A stretch of 64,000 nt of DNA, from the NCBI RefSeq assembly GCF_000374845.1, contig NZ_KB895414.1, forward strand, positions 496,001 to 560,000, written 5' to 3'. This DNA comes from Paenibacillus terrigena DSM 21567. Its GTDB lineage: Bacteria; Bacillota; Bacilli; Paenibacillales; Paenibacillaceae. Positions 1 to 9,635 of the stretch are shown here, in pieces (position 1 is the first letter of the stretch; every line of letters begins with the position of its first letter). The notes under the pieces are model-generated. The model ran no database searches and was not told the DNA's origin. It saw only the letters and a program-made list of their open reading frames with translations. The translations under genes and the position numbers were made by a program.

Positions 1-310
1 GCATAAGCGGCACCAAATAACGGAAAAATTCCCCAGTTGATAGGTGTAGAACATCCAAATTACGTGCGAGGAAGAATCCACCGATGACGATCAAAATAAC
101 ATTCCCGAACGAAATCGAACGCCCATATTCATGGTTTTTGTACGAAACTACATTCTTCAATCCTGCCAAAATCAGAATCACAGGCCAATACGTTCGGATC
201 ACATAACCAATATCCACGTGAACATAACCCATTTGATTCAATAAGAACACGACACCGATTCCGACAAGGATAAGCCCTCCGAACAATCGAGACCCAAATC
301 CTGAATGCAT
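1..310 (-). CDS. LiaF/LiaI-like membrane protein, N-terminal part (runs off the window)
   Basis: I read this by hand: the ATG at 310-308 is preceded by GGAGG (319-323 on the plus strand as CCTCC), and the frame stays open for 103 codons to the window edge. The visible part has three hydrophobic segments (about residues 8-25, 43-53 and 69-83) joined by short polar loops, with the pattern LFGGLILVGIGVVFLLNQ near the start. This matches the N-terminal transmembrane region shared by LiaI/LiaF-type proteins (DUF5668-like), which in Firmicutes sit in the membrane and often link to cell-envelope stress sensing. The C-terminal half is outside the window, so I cannot tell whether a LiaF sensor-inhibitor domain follows. 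Family assignment is by pattern only. Confidence 0.6.
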   Translation of the reverse strand, partial: MHSGFGSRLFGGLILVGIGVVFLLNQMGYVHVDIGYVIRTYWPVILILAGLKNVVSYKNHEYGRSISFGNVILIVIGGFFLARNLDVLHLSTGEFFRYLVPLM

Positions 311-462
311 AAACAACGCCTCCACTAACGATCTTCTTCTTCAATATAATCTTAGTGTACAGGATGTCAATTGCAATGAACAGCGTCGGCGGGTTGAAAT
401 TCATATCGGTCTCGAGACGGAGTCCGCTTCCACAAAAAGTTAAAATCAGGCATCAAATAGAA

Positions 463-487
463 AAAGAGGACGCTTATGCGCCCTCTT
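463..487 (-). terminator. Rho-independent terminator of sspE
   Basis: An imperfect stem AAAGAGG-CGC / GCG-CCTCTTT with a TTAT loop lies just after the sspE stop codon. Read on the minus strand it is followed by a run of T. Confidence 0.8.
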
Positions 488-501
488 TGGATCCATCCGT
501 C

Positions 502-759
502 TTATAGGTCGTCTGCATCCGCGTTTGCTTGAGAAGATTGACGATTCGCACGAGCTGCTGCATTAGCAGCTGCTGCGCTAGAATCGTTTGCTGCTTCGCT
601 TGCGAATTCCGTATCGAAATTAGCTTTGTTCGCGCGTGCAGCTGCGTTAGCAGCGCTTGCGGAGCTAGCATTATTCGCCACGCCAGCTGTTTCACTCGCG
701 AATTCTGCATTGAACTTTTGGTTGCCACTCATATTGTTGCGGTTGTTGTTCTTAGCCAT
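502..759 (-). CDS. sspE: Gamma-type small acid-soluble spore protein
   Basis: An 85-residue protein very rich in Asn, Ala and Gln with two copies of a FxxEFASE motif (FNAEFASETA and FDTEFASEAA). In gamma-type SASPs this motif is where the germination protease GPR cuts; the protein is an amino-acid store in the spore core and does not bind DNA like alpha/beta SASPs. Start is ATG with GGAGG 11 bases upstream. The gap to the gene upstream is only 22 bases. A sigma-G-like pair (TGCATA at 810-805, 18 bases, CATAATA at 786-780) lies inside the end of that gene, but it would start transcription almost on the ribosome site, so it is only a weak candidate. B. subtilis SspE is about the same length. 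Confidence 0.85.
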   Translation of the reverse strand: MAKNNNRNNMSGNQKFNAEFASETAGVANNASSASAANAAARANKANFDTEFASEAANDSSAAAANAAARANRQSSQANADADDL

Positions 760-781
760 GTTTGCTCACCTCCAAGAAGTA

Positions 782-1339
782 TTATGCGACTTCCTTCGGG
801 ATCTTATGCACAATAACCGCCTCATTCAATTCATGGATCAACTTCTCCGTAACCTTGCCCTCACCACGCTTAATGATGTGGACCTTTAAGGTTTTTTTGC
901 CCCACTCTTTGTAGACTTGTTTTGTGGTTTTATAATACAGGTCGATTTTGTTGCCTTTAATTGCTGATCCGGTATCTGCGACAATGCCATAGCCATAGCC
1001 CGGAATGAACAACACCGTTCCGATCGGCAGCAAGCGTGGGTCTGCGGCAATCGTTGATATTTTATGCTTATCGCGTCTGACCTTCACGCCGGAATACGTA
1101 ATCCCGTATTGCGGATGGCCAGGTCGTTTGCCTGTCGATTCAACTCCTGCTGTATAGCCTGTTGCGACCACACTAAGTGTTTCTAGAATATCTTTAGGTT
1201 CTGGCGCAATGACTTCTTTAGCAGGTTTCTCCTGCGCTAGCGCCTGAAATGATAACGTTGGGAACAACAAACTCATAGCGAATACAATTACAATCATCCA
1301 ACCATATTTGGGCCATGTTCTGCGTATGCCTCGAAGCAT
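782..1339 (-). CDS. 3D-domain (YocH/YuiC-like) secreted cell-wall protein
   Basis: 185 residues from the ATG at 1339, chosen because GGGGGAG stands 9 bases upstream and because the longer open frame (to 1462) would begin before a strong terminator hairpin. A hydrophobic segment at about residues 13-32 is a signal peptide or anchor ending in ALA. The rest is a 3D domain named for three aspartates: here they are in AADP, VADTG and IDLYY, with the upstream ATGYTAG motif. The fold resembles lytic transglycosylase MltA, and family members (YuiC, YocH) cleave or bind peptidoglycan in stationary phase or sporulation. No LysM or G5 domain accompanies it. It precedes sspE closely, which hints at late-stage expression, but that is inference. 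Confidence 0.75.
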   Translation of the reverse strand: MLRGIRRTWPKYGWMIVIVFAMSLLFPTLSFQALAQEKPAKEVIAPEPKDILETLSVVATGYTAGVESTGKRPGHPQYGITYSGVKVRRDKHKISTIAADPRLLPIGTVLFIPGYGYGIVADTGSAIKGNKIDLYYKTTKQVYKEWGKKTLKVHIIKRGEGKVTEKLIHELNEAVIVHKIPKEVA

Positions 1340-1404
1340 AATGGATATCTCCCCCTTATCACGAAAGGCTTTCCAGAGGTCCAACATTTTATGCATCGAT
1401 ATCC

Positions 1405-1454
1405 CCAAAAAAAAGAACACACCTAAGCAGCTTAGGCCGACGAAGGTGTGTTCT
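1405..1454 (-). terminator. Terminator after the cohesin/dockerin protein gene
   Basis: Arms AGAACACACCT (1414-1424) and AGGTGTGTTCT (1444-1454) are perfectly complementary, with eight A on the plus strand beside them, giving a U tract on the minus-strand RNA. It separates the large secreted protein gene from the 3D-domain gene. Confidence 0.88.
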
Positions 1455-1462
1455 CCATTCAT

Positions 1463-4400
1463 TTACTTCAATATTTGGTTGGCAATCCAAGCAAGGTCAT
1501 GAATATCAATGACATTGTTATGGTCGATATCACCCATTGCAATTTGACTCCAATTTGGACTTGCCGACGTCTCTCCATAATGCGCTGCAATGATCGCCAG
1601 ATCCCCAATGGAGTATTTGCCGTCATGGTTCATGTCGCCAGGCGGTGTACCAGGATCAATCGGCGTGATTTGTACTTCTTGGGAGGAAGCAGCAGCCCTC
1701 GATTCTACACCTTCTCCATCGGCAACAGTCGTCTGAAGGGCTGTGATCTGTGCCGTTTTCGCAACACTTGTATTCTTCGCGCGGAAGGTCAATTCAATAA
1801 TCAACTGTGTTCCTGTAATGCCGTTGCCTTCCCCTTCACTTGCCACAATGAGACGCAGTTTTCCCGTATTATCTACCTTTTTCTCGACGATGCTAACCCG
1901 GTCTTTCATAGGAATCGCAGCGACGAATTCCAAGGCTGTGGGATCATAATGAATTGCAATATCTTGCGCATAGACGCTGTTGGTCACATTCTTCAATCCA
2001 AAATTGACTTTCAATTCTGCACCTGCTTGAACGGCTCCGCTGCCTATCAGCGTCGTTGTAAGTTCTTTGGTTTCGACAGGGAGGATGAGCGGCTCCACTT
2101 GATACGTCACCTTGTCATCGCTAAGCGCGTACTTGATATTATCGAAGGCAAAGGTACGTCCATTCGCGCTATCCCACAGGAATCCAAGAACAATCCGGTC
2201 AAAATTCTTGATCGCTGTCGTCGTCTTCACCAATTGCCCATCAATATACATCTTGAGATCTGTCTCGGAAGTATAATCCCATTTCAGTTCGTGCCATCCC
2301 TTACTCCGCTTGACCGTCGTAGCTTCCCAAGCCGTCGCATTGTTGCTTGCACGTACCGAATAATAATCAAGCGATCCATATGCACTACCATCATAGAGTA
2401 ATCCCATCCCTGCCAAGAGCGTCGTTCTCGCATTCCCGACATGCGCGACCACACGTGTCTTCGTATCCATGGAACCATCGTCGTACAGCATCATCGTCAC
2501 GACACCCTGCTTCGCCTGCCCGAATAGCTTCTGAATGGCGTTCGACCCGTTACCCACGGTGAAGAGTGCACTCTGCTTGCCTTGGTATGCGACTTTATCC
2601 GAGATCGTGCCTGTTGTTATAGATGCCCCCGTCTCCGGTACAAAATCGCCCCATCCGGACTCGAAACTCTGTGAGAAGACCAAATCCTTGTATTCTTGCA
2701 CTTCCGCAGATACTTTGACGGCACGAACACCCGCTAGATCTCCTTTAACTTCCAACTTCCCAGTCTGCGAATCAATGATCACGTTAGGCTGATCCGACTT
2801 GTAAGTAACCTGATAGTATGGTGCATACGGAAGCGTATTCCCGTCTTCCGTGACACCGTCCGTTCTTAGTTGAATCGTTGGCTTCGAAGCCGATATTTCA
2901 TTCACATCACTCGTAATCTTATAAGATGTAACGGCCGATGGCGTAAGTACCCGCACATGTGCCTCCCCTTTGACACTTGGGCTCACTGTACTCTCCGCCG
3001 TAATCGTTGCTTCGCCAGGGATCATTGGCGTCACAAATCCACTTTGATTCACTGTAGCTACGGCTGGGTTGGAGCTCGACCATTTCACTGTTTTGAACCA
3101 GGCGTTTGCAGGAGCTACTGTTGCATTCAATGTCGTTCCTACATGTCCTGCATAAAGGCTGACTTCTGTTCGGTCGATCGCGATGGATTGCGGCACAATC
3201 TCTGGGGACTGCTCACCCGGTTCATCATTTGTGAACTCGTGCGCTCCGATATCCACCTTCGCTGGATTCGCGATCAGATTTTTGAAGAAATCGACGGTTG
3301 GAGCTGACCATACTGACGGCGTCATTGCGGTCATATCCAGTCCTGCATCGATAGCCGGTGAACCCGGTAACAATTTGTATCCGCTCAATCGATTTACATT
3401 AAAGACGCTGCCCTTCGCTTCAATCAGATCTTTCGGTTCTTCACCCGGTCTTGCAAATTTCGGACTTGTAAATACATTGTCTTTGAACGTGATGCCTGTA
3501 AACTTCGCATTCTGATAATTCGTTCCTGGGTAGAAAATATTGTTCCTCACTTCGCCCCCAGCGAAGGTTTCCGTCCCCATCGCTGTATCTGCCTTCGAGT
3601 AGAAAATATTGTTATACAACCGCATATATTTACCCGAATCACTCATGAGTTTGGTATTGATGTTCGCATCTGTGAAGAATGTATTGTTATGAATTAATGG
3701 TGCATCTGCCGAACTCGTCGGTAAGTAGTGGAAAATATATCTTCCGTCCCCGTCGTTCACACTCACATTGTATCTCACGACTGAATTTTTCGATCCACCC
3801 ATGAAGAGAATGAATCCGCCTCGGTTGCTGTGGCTGTAATTGTATTGATAGAGCGTGCCCTCGCAGAACATATCCACGTCGAATGCTTGACCGTCATTGT
3901 AACCATAAATTCCGCCATACACCTCGTTGTACTGCATGATCATGTCTTTGACGCCAATGACCCACAGCCCAGCATAGTTGACATTCCCAACATTCTTGGC
4001 TGAATGCTTCACAACCGTGTTGTACTCCATCCGGCCTTCACTGCCGATGTTGCTCATAACAAAGCCATCGCCTTGCACTTCTTCGACATAGTTGTTATTG
4101 AACTTCACATTCTTCAGCACTCTCGGAAAATTCGCATTCACGTCGCCTTCCTTATACAAGCCTGCATTGCGAATTCCCTCGATATCCACCCGCTTCACCG
4201 TATTTCCTTCCACGAGCACATCGGAAATATTACCGAGAATCAAGATGCCGCCACTGCCGATTTTCCAACCTTTTGGATTCCCGTCCACGTCATGAATGTA
4301 ATTATTCTTGATCGTAATCCCGCGGTGCGGATTCGCTTCCCATTCTGTTGTCGTTGTTGAAGCTGTACGAATATTAATTCCCGCGCGCTGCGACACGACA

Positions 4401-4954
4401 TCCGGATTAAAGTTCGTGATCTCGAGGTTCAAGAACTCCAAGTAACTACCATTCACCACATCAATCGTTGCAGACATCGTCTTATCTTTGACGCTGGTAT
4501 AATTTTTAACGATAGCTGATTCTTCGGTCGTCGTTGTTCCATTCCCGTTCAAGACGGGTCTTCCCGCTTGCTCCAGATTCCCATAATGACTAAATACAAT
4601 AGGCTCTTCCTTCGTACCTGAGATTCCCCGGAGTTTGACCGATCCGTTCCAGACATCGCCAGCCCGGAAGAGAATGTGATCTCCTGGAACAAAACGCGTC
4701 TGATTAACCTTATCGAGTGTCTTCCATGCCGTCGCTTCAGACAATCCATCCTGATCATCTCGTCCATTCGCACTGACGTAGTATGTATTGTGGGCAGCTG
4801 CAGCAGCATGCGTCTGAACCTCCACTTGCCCTGTCTGGTCTGCTGGTGCGGCTTGTGCCTGAGGTGAAATCATCATAGGCATCGTCATGGTCATGATCAG
4901 CAGCACGGACAGACATCGCAAGAGTAACCCCTTGTTCATACGTTTCTTGTTCAA
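1463..4954 (-). CDS. Secreted right-handed beta-helix protein with Ig-like, cohesin and dockerin domains
   Basis: 1163 residues from a TTG start at 4954; GAGGAGG lies 7 bases upstream of it, whereas the ATG seven codons earlier has no ribosome site. A signal peptide covers about residues 1-35 (cut after QAQA). Residues about 55-580 are a right-handed parallel beta-helix beginning YYVSANGRDDQDG, a form seen in polysaccharide lyases and related enzymes. Then come a Big_2 Ig-like domain (about 585-670), a LamG-like jelly roll (about 765-940), a cohesin-like domain (about 960-1090) and a type I dockerin (about 1106-1163) with two calcium loops, DMNHDGKYSIGD and DIDHNNVIDIHD. The likely role is binding or cutting an acidic polysaccharide outside the cell; substrate unknown. 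It shares an operon with the SurA-like gene 34 bases upstream. Confidence 0.82.
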   Translation of the reverse strand: MNKKRMNKGLLLRCLSVLLIMTMTMPMMISPQAQAAPADQTGQVEVQTHAAAAAHNTYYVSANGRDDQDGLSEATAWKTLDKVNQTRFVPGDHILFRAGDVWNGSVKLRGISGTKEEPIVFSHYGNLEQAGRPVLNGNGTTTTEESAIVKNYTSVKDKTMSATIDVVNGSYLEFLNLEITNFNPDVVSQRAGINIRTASTTTTEWEANPHRGITIKNNYIHDVDGNPKGWKIGSGGILILGNISDVLVEGNTVKRVDIEGIRNAGLYKEGDVNANFPRVLKNVKFNNNYVEEVQGDGFVMSNIGSEGRMEYNTVVKHSAKNVGNVNYAGLWVIGVKDMIMQYNEVYGGIYGYNDGQAFDVDMFCEGTLYQYNYSHSNRGGFILFMGGSKNSVVRYNVSVNDGDGRYIFHYLPTSSADAPLIHNNTFFTDANINTKLMSDSGKYMRLYNNIFYSKADTAMGTETFAGGEVRNNIFYPGTNYQNAKFTGITFKDNVFTSPKFARPGEEPKDLIEAKGSVFNVNRLSGYKLLPGSPAIDAGLDMTAMTPSVWSAPTVDFFKNLIANPAKVDIGAHEFTNDEPGEQSPEIVPQSIAIDRTEVSLYAGHVGTTLNATVAPANAWFKTVKWSSSNPAVATVNQSGFVTPMIPGEATITAESTVSPSVKGEAHVRVLTPSAVTSYKITSDVNEISASKPTIQLRTDGVTEDGNTLPYAPYYQVTYKSDQPNVIIDSQTGKLEVKGDLAGVRAVKVSAEVQEYKDLVFSQSFESGWGDFVPETGASITTGTISDKVAYQGKQSALFTVGNGSNAIQKLFGQAKQGVVTMMLYDDGSMDTKTRVVAHVGNARTTLLAGMGLLYDGSAYGSLDYYSVRASNNATAWEATTVKRSKGWHELKWDYTSETDLKMYIDGQLVKTTTAIKNFDRIVLGFLWDSANGRTFAFDNIKYALSDDKVTYQVEPLILPVETKELTTTLIGSGAVQAGAELKVNFGLKNVTNSVYAQDIAIHYDPTALEFVAAIPMKDRVSIVEKKVDNTGKLRLIVASEGEGNGITGTQLIIELTFRAKNTSVAKTAQITALQTTVADGEGVESRAAASSQEVQITPIDPGTPPGDMNHDGKYSIGDLAIIAAHYGETSASPNWSQIAMGDIDHNNVIDIHDLAWIANQILK

Positions 4955-4988
4955 TGCAGTATCCTCCTCATTCATATTATAAGAGCGT

Positions 4989-6062
4989 CTAAGTAAACGA
5001 GATGCGATTCAGTACCTCTTGGTGTACTTCAATCACGGCTTTACTCAGTCGCTGACTTACCTGGAGCTCCACTTGCTTCTGAACAAACCTCTGAACGACG
5101 GCAGCTCGAACCTTCTCATACGGTTCATATCCTTTATCCTTGGCGGCTAACAGCCTATACAGAACGGTGTCTTCACCCGAAGAATCCAGGGCTGTAAACT
5201 CACCAGGTTTCATCTCCGTCAACACCAAATTTAAATTTTGCGCGAGATCATCATCCTTTGATTTGTCATCCAGGTCTAGACTTAGCCGTTCAATATGGAT
5301 GTCTTGCGTTAAATTCAACCGCTTGACAACTTGCTCGGTGGATAAGTCATTCGTAGACGCCTGTTGTTTCAACGCTTCGAGCTCAGACTGCGCTTCCGTT
5401 GCACTAGGTACCGATATTTTCTCGTATTCATAGCTGTAGCCCCGATGGAATTGTTCTCGCTTCATGTCCTCGTACGTCGATCGAAACATCTCTTCGGATT
5501 CTGATTTCAAGGTCTCTTTCGTCAACTGATCCATCCATCGCTGAACATTCATGTTCTGCACATAGGAATAATATTCGCTTGCTCCATACTGCTTCGGGCC
5601 ATAGATCGGCTGACCATTCCGAACCTTCGCTTCCCTTTGTTCGTTCTCCGTCTCGAACTGCTTCAGAAAGGCATCATACGAAATATCCGACACGATTCCT
5701 TGCTCCCGCATGAGAATTTGCTGCATTTTATATTTGCGCAGCTCTTCCATTGCCTTTTGTTTCGCATAATCAAGCGGATTCTCCCCATCATAGGTCGATG
5801 TCCAGAAATCTTCGGTATACTCCGCATTATATTTCCGTTTGAAGTAGCTTGATGTAAGCGCTTTATTATTTTGAAGAAAAAGTTCGAACTCATCCTTTGT
5901 TACCTCAACATGATCGATGGTAAACACCACGTCATCCCCGGATGCGTAGGAAGTCATTCGCCATGCAGCGATCACGATAATCATACATATTATTCCGATG
6001 CCGACCCCGATGAAATAGCGCTTGTTACCTGTAATCCTTAAGAAGACTTTTCCTTGTCTCAT
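4989..6062 (-). CDS. Membrane-anchored SurA/PrsA-like foldase
   Basis: 357 residues. One hydrophobic segment at about 15-36 anchors it, with the rest outside the cell. The region after it (VVFTIDHVEVTKDEFELFL) matches the N-terminal helical chaperone region of SurA/PrsA-type proteins, which starts with the same 'vn-g-ity-ef' pattern. The C-terminal part (about 230-340) has the length of a parvulin domain but I see no clear peptidyl-prolyl isomerase active-site signature, so catalytic activity is doubtful. GAGGAG stands 8 bases before the ATG. It lies 34 bases upstream of the large beta-helix protein on the same strand, so helping fold that secreted partner is a reasonable inference. Confidence 0.65.
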   Translation of the reverse strand: MRQGKVFLRITGNKRYFIGVGIGIICMIIVIAAWRMTSYASGDDVVFTIDHVEVTKDEFELFLQNNKALTSSYFKRKYNAEYTEDFWTSTYDGENPLDYAKQKAMEELRKYKMQQILMREQGIVSDISYDAFLKQFETENEQREAKVRNGQPIYGPKQYGASEYYSYVQNMNVQRWMDQLTKETLKSESEEMFRSTYEDMKREQFHRGYSYEYEKISVPSATEAQSELEALKQQASTNDLSTEQVVKRLNLTQDIHIERLSLDLDDKSKDDDLAQNLNLVLTEMKPGEFTALDSSGEDTVLYRLLAAKDKGYEPYEKVRAAVVQRFVQKQVELQVSQRLSKAVIEVHQEVLNRISFT

Positions 6063-6196
6063 GACATCAGCTCCTCGATCAGGCTGCTATTTAACTTGAT
6101 ACGAACCAACCATGTGCCATCATTATAACCATTCCAAGTTAATGAAGGCGTGAATTATTTTGACTTTAAATATATAAAATTTTTACCTTTTCAAAC

Positions 6197-6236
6197 ACAA
6201 AAAAGATCCCTTACTTTAAAACCAAGTAAGGGATCT
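6197..6236 (-). terminator. thrS terminator
   Basis: A 12-base stem, AGATCCCTTACT / AGTAAGGGATCT, with a 9-base loop and a U tract in the minus-strand RNA, 18 bases after the thrS stop. Confidence 0.9.
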
Positions 6237-6253
6237 CTTCAGTGTACAAAATA

Positions 6254-8194
6254 TTAGAAAATCAAGTGTGTGCGAATTTCTTCAGCCAGTCGCGCCACAG
6301 CCTCATCCAACTTGAGGAAGCCTTGATCGCCTACGCCGCGTTGACGAACAGAGACGCCGCCATCGTTCTTCTCGTTCTCACCGACGACGAACATGTAAGG
6401 CACTTTCTCTAGCTGTGCTTCACGGATTTTGTAACCGAGCTTCTCATTGCGAAGATCCGCTTCAACACGAATCCCTTCAGCCTGAAGCTTCTCAACCACT
6501 TCTTTAGCATAGTCTTCGAATGCGTTCGAGACAGGAATAATCTTCGCTTGCACTGGCGACAACCAGAGCGGAAGCGCACCTGCAAAGTTCTCGAGCAAGT
6601 AAGCAGTCATACGCTCCATCGTACTGATAATACCACGGTGGATAACAACTGGACGATGCTTCTGACCATCATCGCCAACGTATTCAAGCTCGAAACGCTC
6701 AGGAAGCAAGAAATCGAGCTGCGCAGTCGACAACGTCTCTTCTTTGCCGAGTGCTGTCTTGATCTGTACATCAAGCTTCGGACCATAGAATGCCGCTTCG
6801 CCTTCAGCTTCGAAGAATGGAAGTTCAAGCTCTTCCACCACTTCACGCAGCATGCGTTGGGACATTTCCCACATCTCATCATTTTGGAAGTATTTTTCAG
6901 TATCTTGTGGATCACGGTAGGAGAGACGGAAACGGTAATCCTTAATACCGAAATCTTCATAGACTTTACGAATCAAGTTCACGACACGTGCAAACTCTTC
7001 CTTAATTTGATCCGGACGGCAGAAAATATGAGCATCATTCAGTGTCATCGCGCGTACGCGGTGCAGACCTGTTAAAGCGCCTGACATCTCATAGCGGTGC
7101 ATTGTTCCAAGCTCGGCGATACGAACCGGAAGGTCGCGGTAGCTGCGCATTTCGCTCTTGAACACCATCATGTGATGCGGGCAGTTCATCGGACGTAGAA
7201 CAAGTTCCTCGTTATCCAATACCATTTTCGGGAACATATCTTCCGAGTAGTGCTCCCAGTGACCCGAAGTCTTGTACAACTCTACATTCGCGAGCACTGG
7301 TGTATAGACATGGTCATAACCCAATCTTTCTTCGAGATCTACGATATAACGCTCCAATGTGCGACGAAGCTTCGATCCGTTTGGAAGCCAGAGAGGTAAG
7401 CCTTGACCTACTTGTTGGGAGAACGTGAAGATTTTCAGTTCTTTACCCAGCTTACGGTGATCACGTTTCTTCGCTTCTTCCAAAAGACGGAGATGCTCGT
7501 CCAGTTCTGCTTTTTTCACGAATGCCGTACCATAGATCCGTTGAAGCATTTTGTTCTTGGAATCACCGCGCCAGTAGGCGCCTGCAACGCTGAGCAATTT
7601 GAACGCTTTGATGCGGCCTGTCGAAGGAACGTGCGGTCCACGGCAGAGGTCAAAGAACTCGCCTTGATCATAGATGGTAAGTACCGAATCTTCTGGCAAA
7701 TCGCGAATTAATTCGAGTTTTAAATTATCATCGAGCTCTGTATAGATGCGAAGCGCTTCGTCACGGCTCACGACACGACGGCGAATCGGAAGATTCTCAC
7801 CCACGATACGCTCCATTTCCTTCTCGATCTTCGCAAGATCTTCCGGATTCAAGGAGTGCTCCATATCGATATCGTAGTAGAATCCATCTTCAATGACCGG
7901 TCCAATACCTAACTTCACATTGTGCTCTTTGTACAGACGTTTGATCGCTTGTGCCATCAAATGTGCTGTACTATGGCGCATCAACTCAAGTCCATCTTGG
8001 CTATCGAGGGTCACGATCTCAACCGCTGCATCCGCATCGATCGGTGTATAGACATCCACGATCTTCCCATCGATTTTACCTGCTACTGCATTCTTCTTCA
8101 GTCCGCTGCTGATCGATGCTGCAACATCTTCAATGCTGCTTCCTGCCTCGTATTCGCGCACTGCGCCATCCGGCAAAGTTACTTTAACTGACAT
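6254..8194 (-). CDS. thrS: Threonine-tRNA ligase
   Basis: 646 residues, the normal length for bacterial ThrRS. The start is the ATG at 8194 (protein begins [10 protein letters not shown]), with AAGGAGG 10 bases upstream. Domains in order: TGS (about 1-62), the editing domain with HSTAH at 74-78, the class II catalytic core with zinc ligands in RPMNCPHH and in VIHRG, and the C-terminal anticodon-binding domain (about 540-646). It charges tRNA-Thr in the cytoplasm. Expression is governed by the T-box leader directly upstream, so synthesis rises when uncharged tRNA-Thr builds up. The ytxC-thrS order matches B. subtilis. Confidence 0.97.
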   Translation of the reverse strand: MSVKVTLPDGAVREYEAGSSIEDVAASISSGLKKNAVAGKIDGKIVDVYTPIDADAAVEIVTLDSQDGLELMRHSTAHLMAQAIKRLYKEHNVKLGIGPVIEDGFYYDIDMEHSLNPEDLAKIEKEMERIVGENLPIRRRVVSRDEALRIYTELDDNLKLELIRDLPEDSVLTIYDQGEFFDLCRGPHVPSTGRIKAFKLLSVAGAYWRGDSKNKMLQRIYGTAFVKKAELDEHLRLLEEAKKRDHRKLGKELKIFTFSQQVGQGLPLWLPNGSKLRRTLERYIVDLEERLGYDHVYTPVLANVELYKTSGHWEHYSEDMFPKMVLDNEELVLRPMNCPHHMMVFKSEMRSYRDLPVRIAELGTMHRYEMSGALTGLHRVRAMTLNDAHIFCRPDQIKEEFARVVNLIRKVYEDFGIKDYRFRLSYRDPQDTEKYFQNDEMWEMSQRMLREVVEELELPFFEAEGEAAFYGPKLDVQIKTALGKEETLSTAQLDFLLPERFELEYVGDDGQKHRPVVIHRGIISTMERMTAYLLENFAGALPLWLSPVQAKIIPVSNAFEDYAKEVVEKLQAEGIRVEADLRNEKLGYKIREAQLEKVPYMFVVGENEKNDGGVSVRQRGVGDQGFLKLDEAVARLAEEIRTHLIF

Positions 8195-8227
8195 GTTCCC
8201 TTTTCCTCCTTCAATATAAAAAAACAA

Positions 8228-8502
8228 CAAAAAACACTCATCCCAGAAAGGGACGAGTGTTATATACCCGTGGTTCCACCCTAATTCGAACGTAATATGC
8301 TATGCCCAAATGACTTGTAACAATAACGTTCCTTAGTGCATTCGGTAACGAGAATGAGTCGGATCCATCTACTATCATTCGATGAATCAGCTACAAAGGG
8401 GTAAATCGAAGGTGAGCTCTGAAGGAAATTACAGCCGATGTTTCCTCTCTCTGGACAGTTCAACCAAGGACTCATGTCTTTGTCATCGCTATTCGCGATT
8501 TA
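8228..8502 (-). promoter_or_regulatory. T-box leader of thrS
   Basis: On the minus strand the leader carries the T-box core GGTGGAACCACG (8280-8269), followed by a terminator hairpin (ACACTCGTCCC / GGGATGAGTGT, 8260-8231) with a U tract. Stem I is visible: ACAAAG near the 5' end pairs with CTTTGT about 105 bases later. Threonine ACC triplets occur on the 3' side of stem I at two places, either of which could be the specifier; I cannot decide between them without folding. Uncharged tRNA-Thr binding would favour the antiterminator. Confidence 0.93.
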
Positions 8503-8512
8503 AGTTACCGTT

Positions 8513-8541
8513 ATTATAAATCCATTCGAGGAGGAGGTCAA
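8513..8541 (-). promoter_or_regulatory. Sigma-A promoter of the thrS leader
   Basis: TTGACC (8541-8536), a 17-base spacer, then TATAAT (8518-8513), placed directly before the T-box leader. Confidence 0.88.
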
Positions 8542-8567
8542 GCTGTATCCTTTTAATAATTCCTTAA

Positions 8568-9482
8568 TTAATCATGCTGCTGCGCACTTTCACTCAAGTA
8601 CGGCGAACAGACAGGACAATACACACATAACTGTGCACGGCTTTCGAAAATTTGCTGGATCGTCTTAATCACTTGCAGTTCTGGTTCACGCGTATGGATA
8701 TAAATCTTCTGCGGTGAGACGGTAATCAAGGTGCTTACAATCATATCCTCGACCTCAATATCATGATCAGGCATCTCAACCACAACACTCGTCATTTGCT
8801 TCGTCTCAATCGGACGCATTTGATCATTCAGCAGCACAAATTGATGATCCCCACGATGCATCACATGGGCCACAGGAATCTTGGTCTCCTGCACGAACAC
8901 GAAATATTTAAGCAATGCGATAAACTCATGATATTGCTGATCGAGAATATACTCATCAACCGCATACTCCACAATGTCACGCAATTCCTTTGTGTAGGCA
9001 TCCAGACGGAACCGGATAAAGCCTTCCACGTGAAGTGCCGTATTCTCTTCAAAATATTGCGTAATCTCCTGAACGAGCAGTCGTTTGCGCCGTTCGCGAT
9101 CATCCGGTGTACGGAACTCTTCGTTCGTCTCTTGTAGCAATTCCATACAATACGTCTCGATTTTATCTAGATCCTCTGATCGTTTGTAATGAAATTCTTT
9201 GCGAATAATGCGGCGTAGTACCGCACGTTCTTTGATTTCCAGAATATACTCCGCAAGCACATTCGCCGCCTTACTATAGACCTTCGGCGCGTGCTGCTTC
9301 AGCTTAAATCCTGGTAATATGCCATGGCAAATGATCTGGTATTCGTGGGAATTCCTCGATTCCGTAAATGTAACGCCTTCCGGCTGCATATGTAAATCAG
9401 CGAATTCTTGTTCCATCTGACTATGAAATTTTGACCAGGCTTCATCGGAAGTCGTCGTTATTGTGACTGTAAACAGTTCCAT
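8568..9482 (-). CDS. ytxC: YtxC-like sporulation protein
   Basis: 304 residues; ATG with GAAGGAG 8 bases upstream. No membrane segment. The overall make-up (N-terminal alpha/beta part, then a helical region with RRIIRKEFHY and FRLDAYTKEL, and a C-terminal part ending in two CPxC-like cysteines) matches the putative sporulation protein YtxC family. In B. subtilis ytxC lies immediately upstream of thrS, exactly as here. The biochemical function is not known. A short pair of cysteines near the end (CVYCPVC) could bind metal. Confidence 0.8.
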   Translation of the reverse strand: MELFTVTITTTSDEAWSKFHSQMEQEFADLHMQPEGVTFTESRNSHEYQIICHGILPGFKLKQHAPKVYSKAANVLAEYILEIKERAVLRRIIRKEFHYKRSEDLDKIETYCMELLQETNEEFRTPDDRERRKRLLVQEITQYFEENTALHVEGFIRFRLDAYTKELRDIVEYAVDEYILDQQYHEFIALLKYFVFVQETKIPVAHVMHRGDHQFVLLNDQMRPIETKQMTSVVVEMPDHDIEVEDMIVSTLITVSPQKIYIHTREPELQVIKTIQQIFESRAQLCVYCPVCSPYLSESAQQHD

Positions 9483-9602
9483 GTGACTTGCTCCTTCCCG
9501 AACAATGTTCTTATTCAGTATATGGGCTTTAGGAAACAGATATACAACGAGGATTTTCCCAGCAAGTCCAGAATCAAGGCGAATTTCTCACGGATGCAAT
9601 AA

Positions 9603-9630
9603 AAAACAGCTACCCCCAAGGGTAGCTGTT
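9603..9630 (-). terminator. mqnC terminator
   Basis: Stem AACAGCTACCC / GGGTAGCTGTT with a short loop, followed by a U tract on the minus-strand RNA, right after the mqnC stop. Confidence 0.9.
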
Positions 9631-9635
9631 ATCAA

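Noticed and set aside
474-728. Minus-strand frame of 84 codons overlapping sspE
   Set aside because: It is the out-of-frame shadow of sspE; SASP motifs lie in the other frame, which also has the ribosome site.
1448-2401. Plus-strand frame of 317 codons opposite the cohesin/dockerin gene
   Set aside because: Antisense shadow without ribosome site; composition is unlike a protein, and the opposite strand has clear domains.
8228-8502. A 64-codon frame in the thrS leader
   Set aside because: It lies wholly inside the T-box RNA and has no ribosome site.
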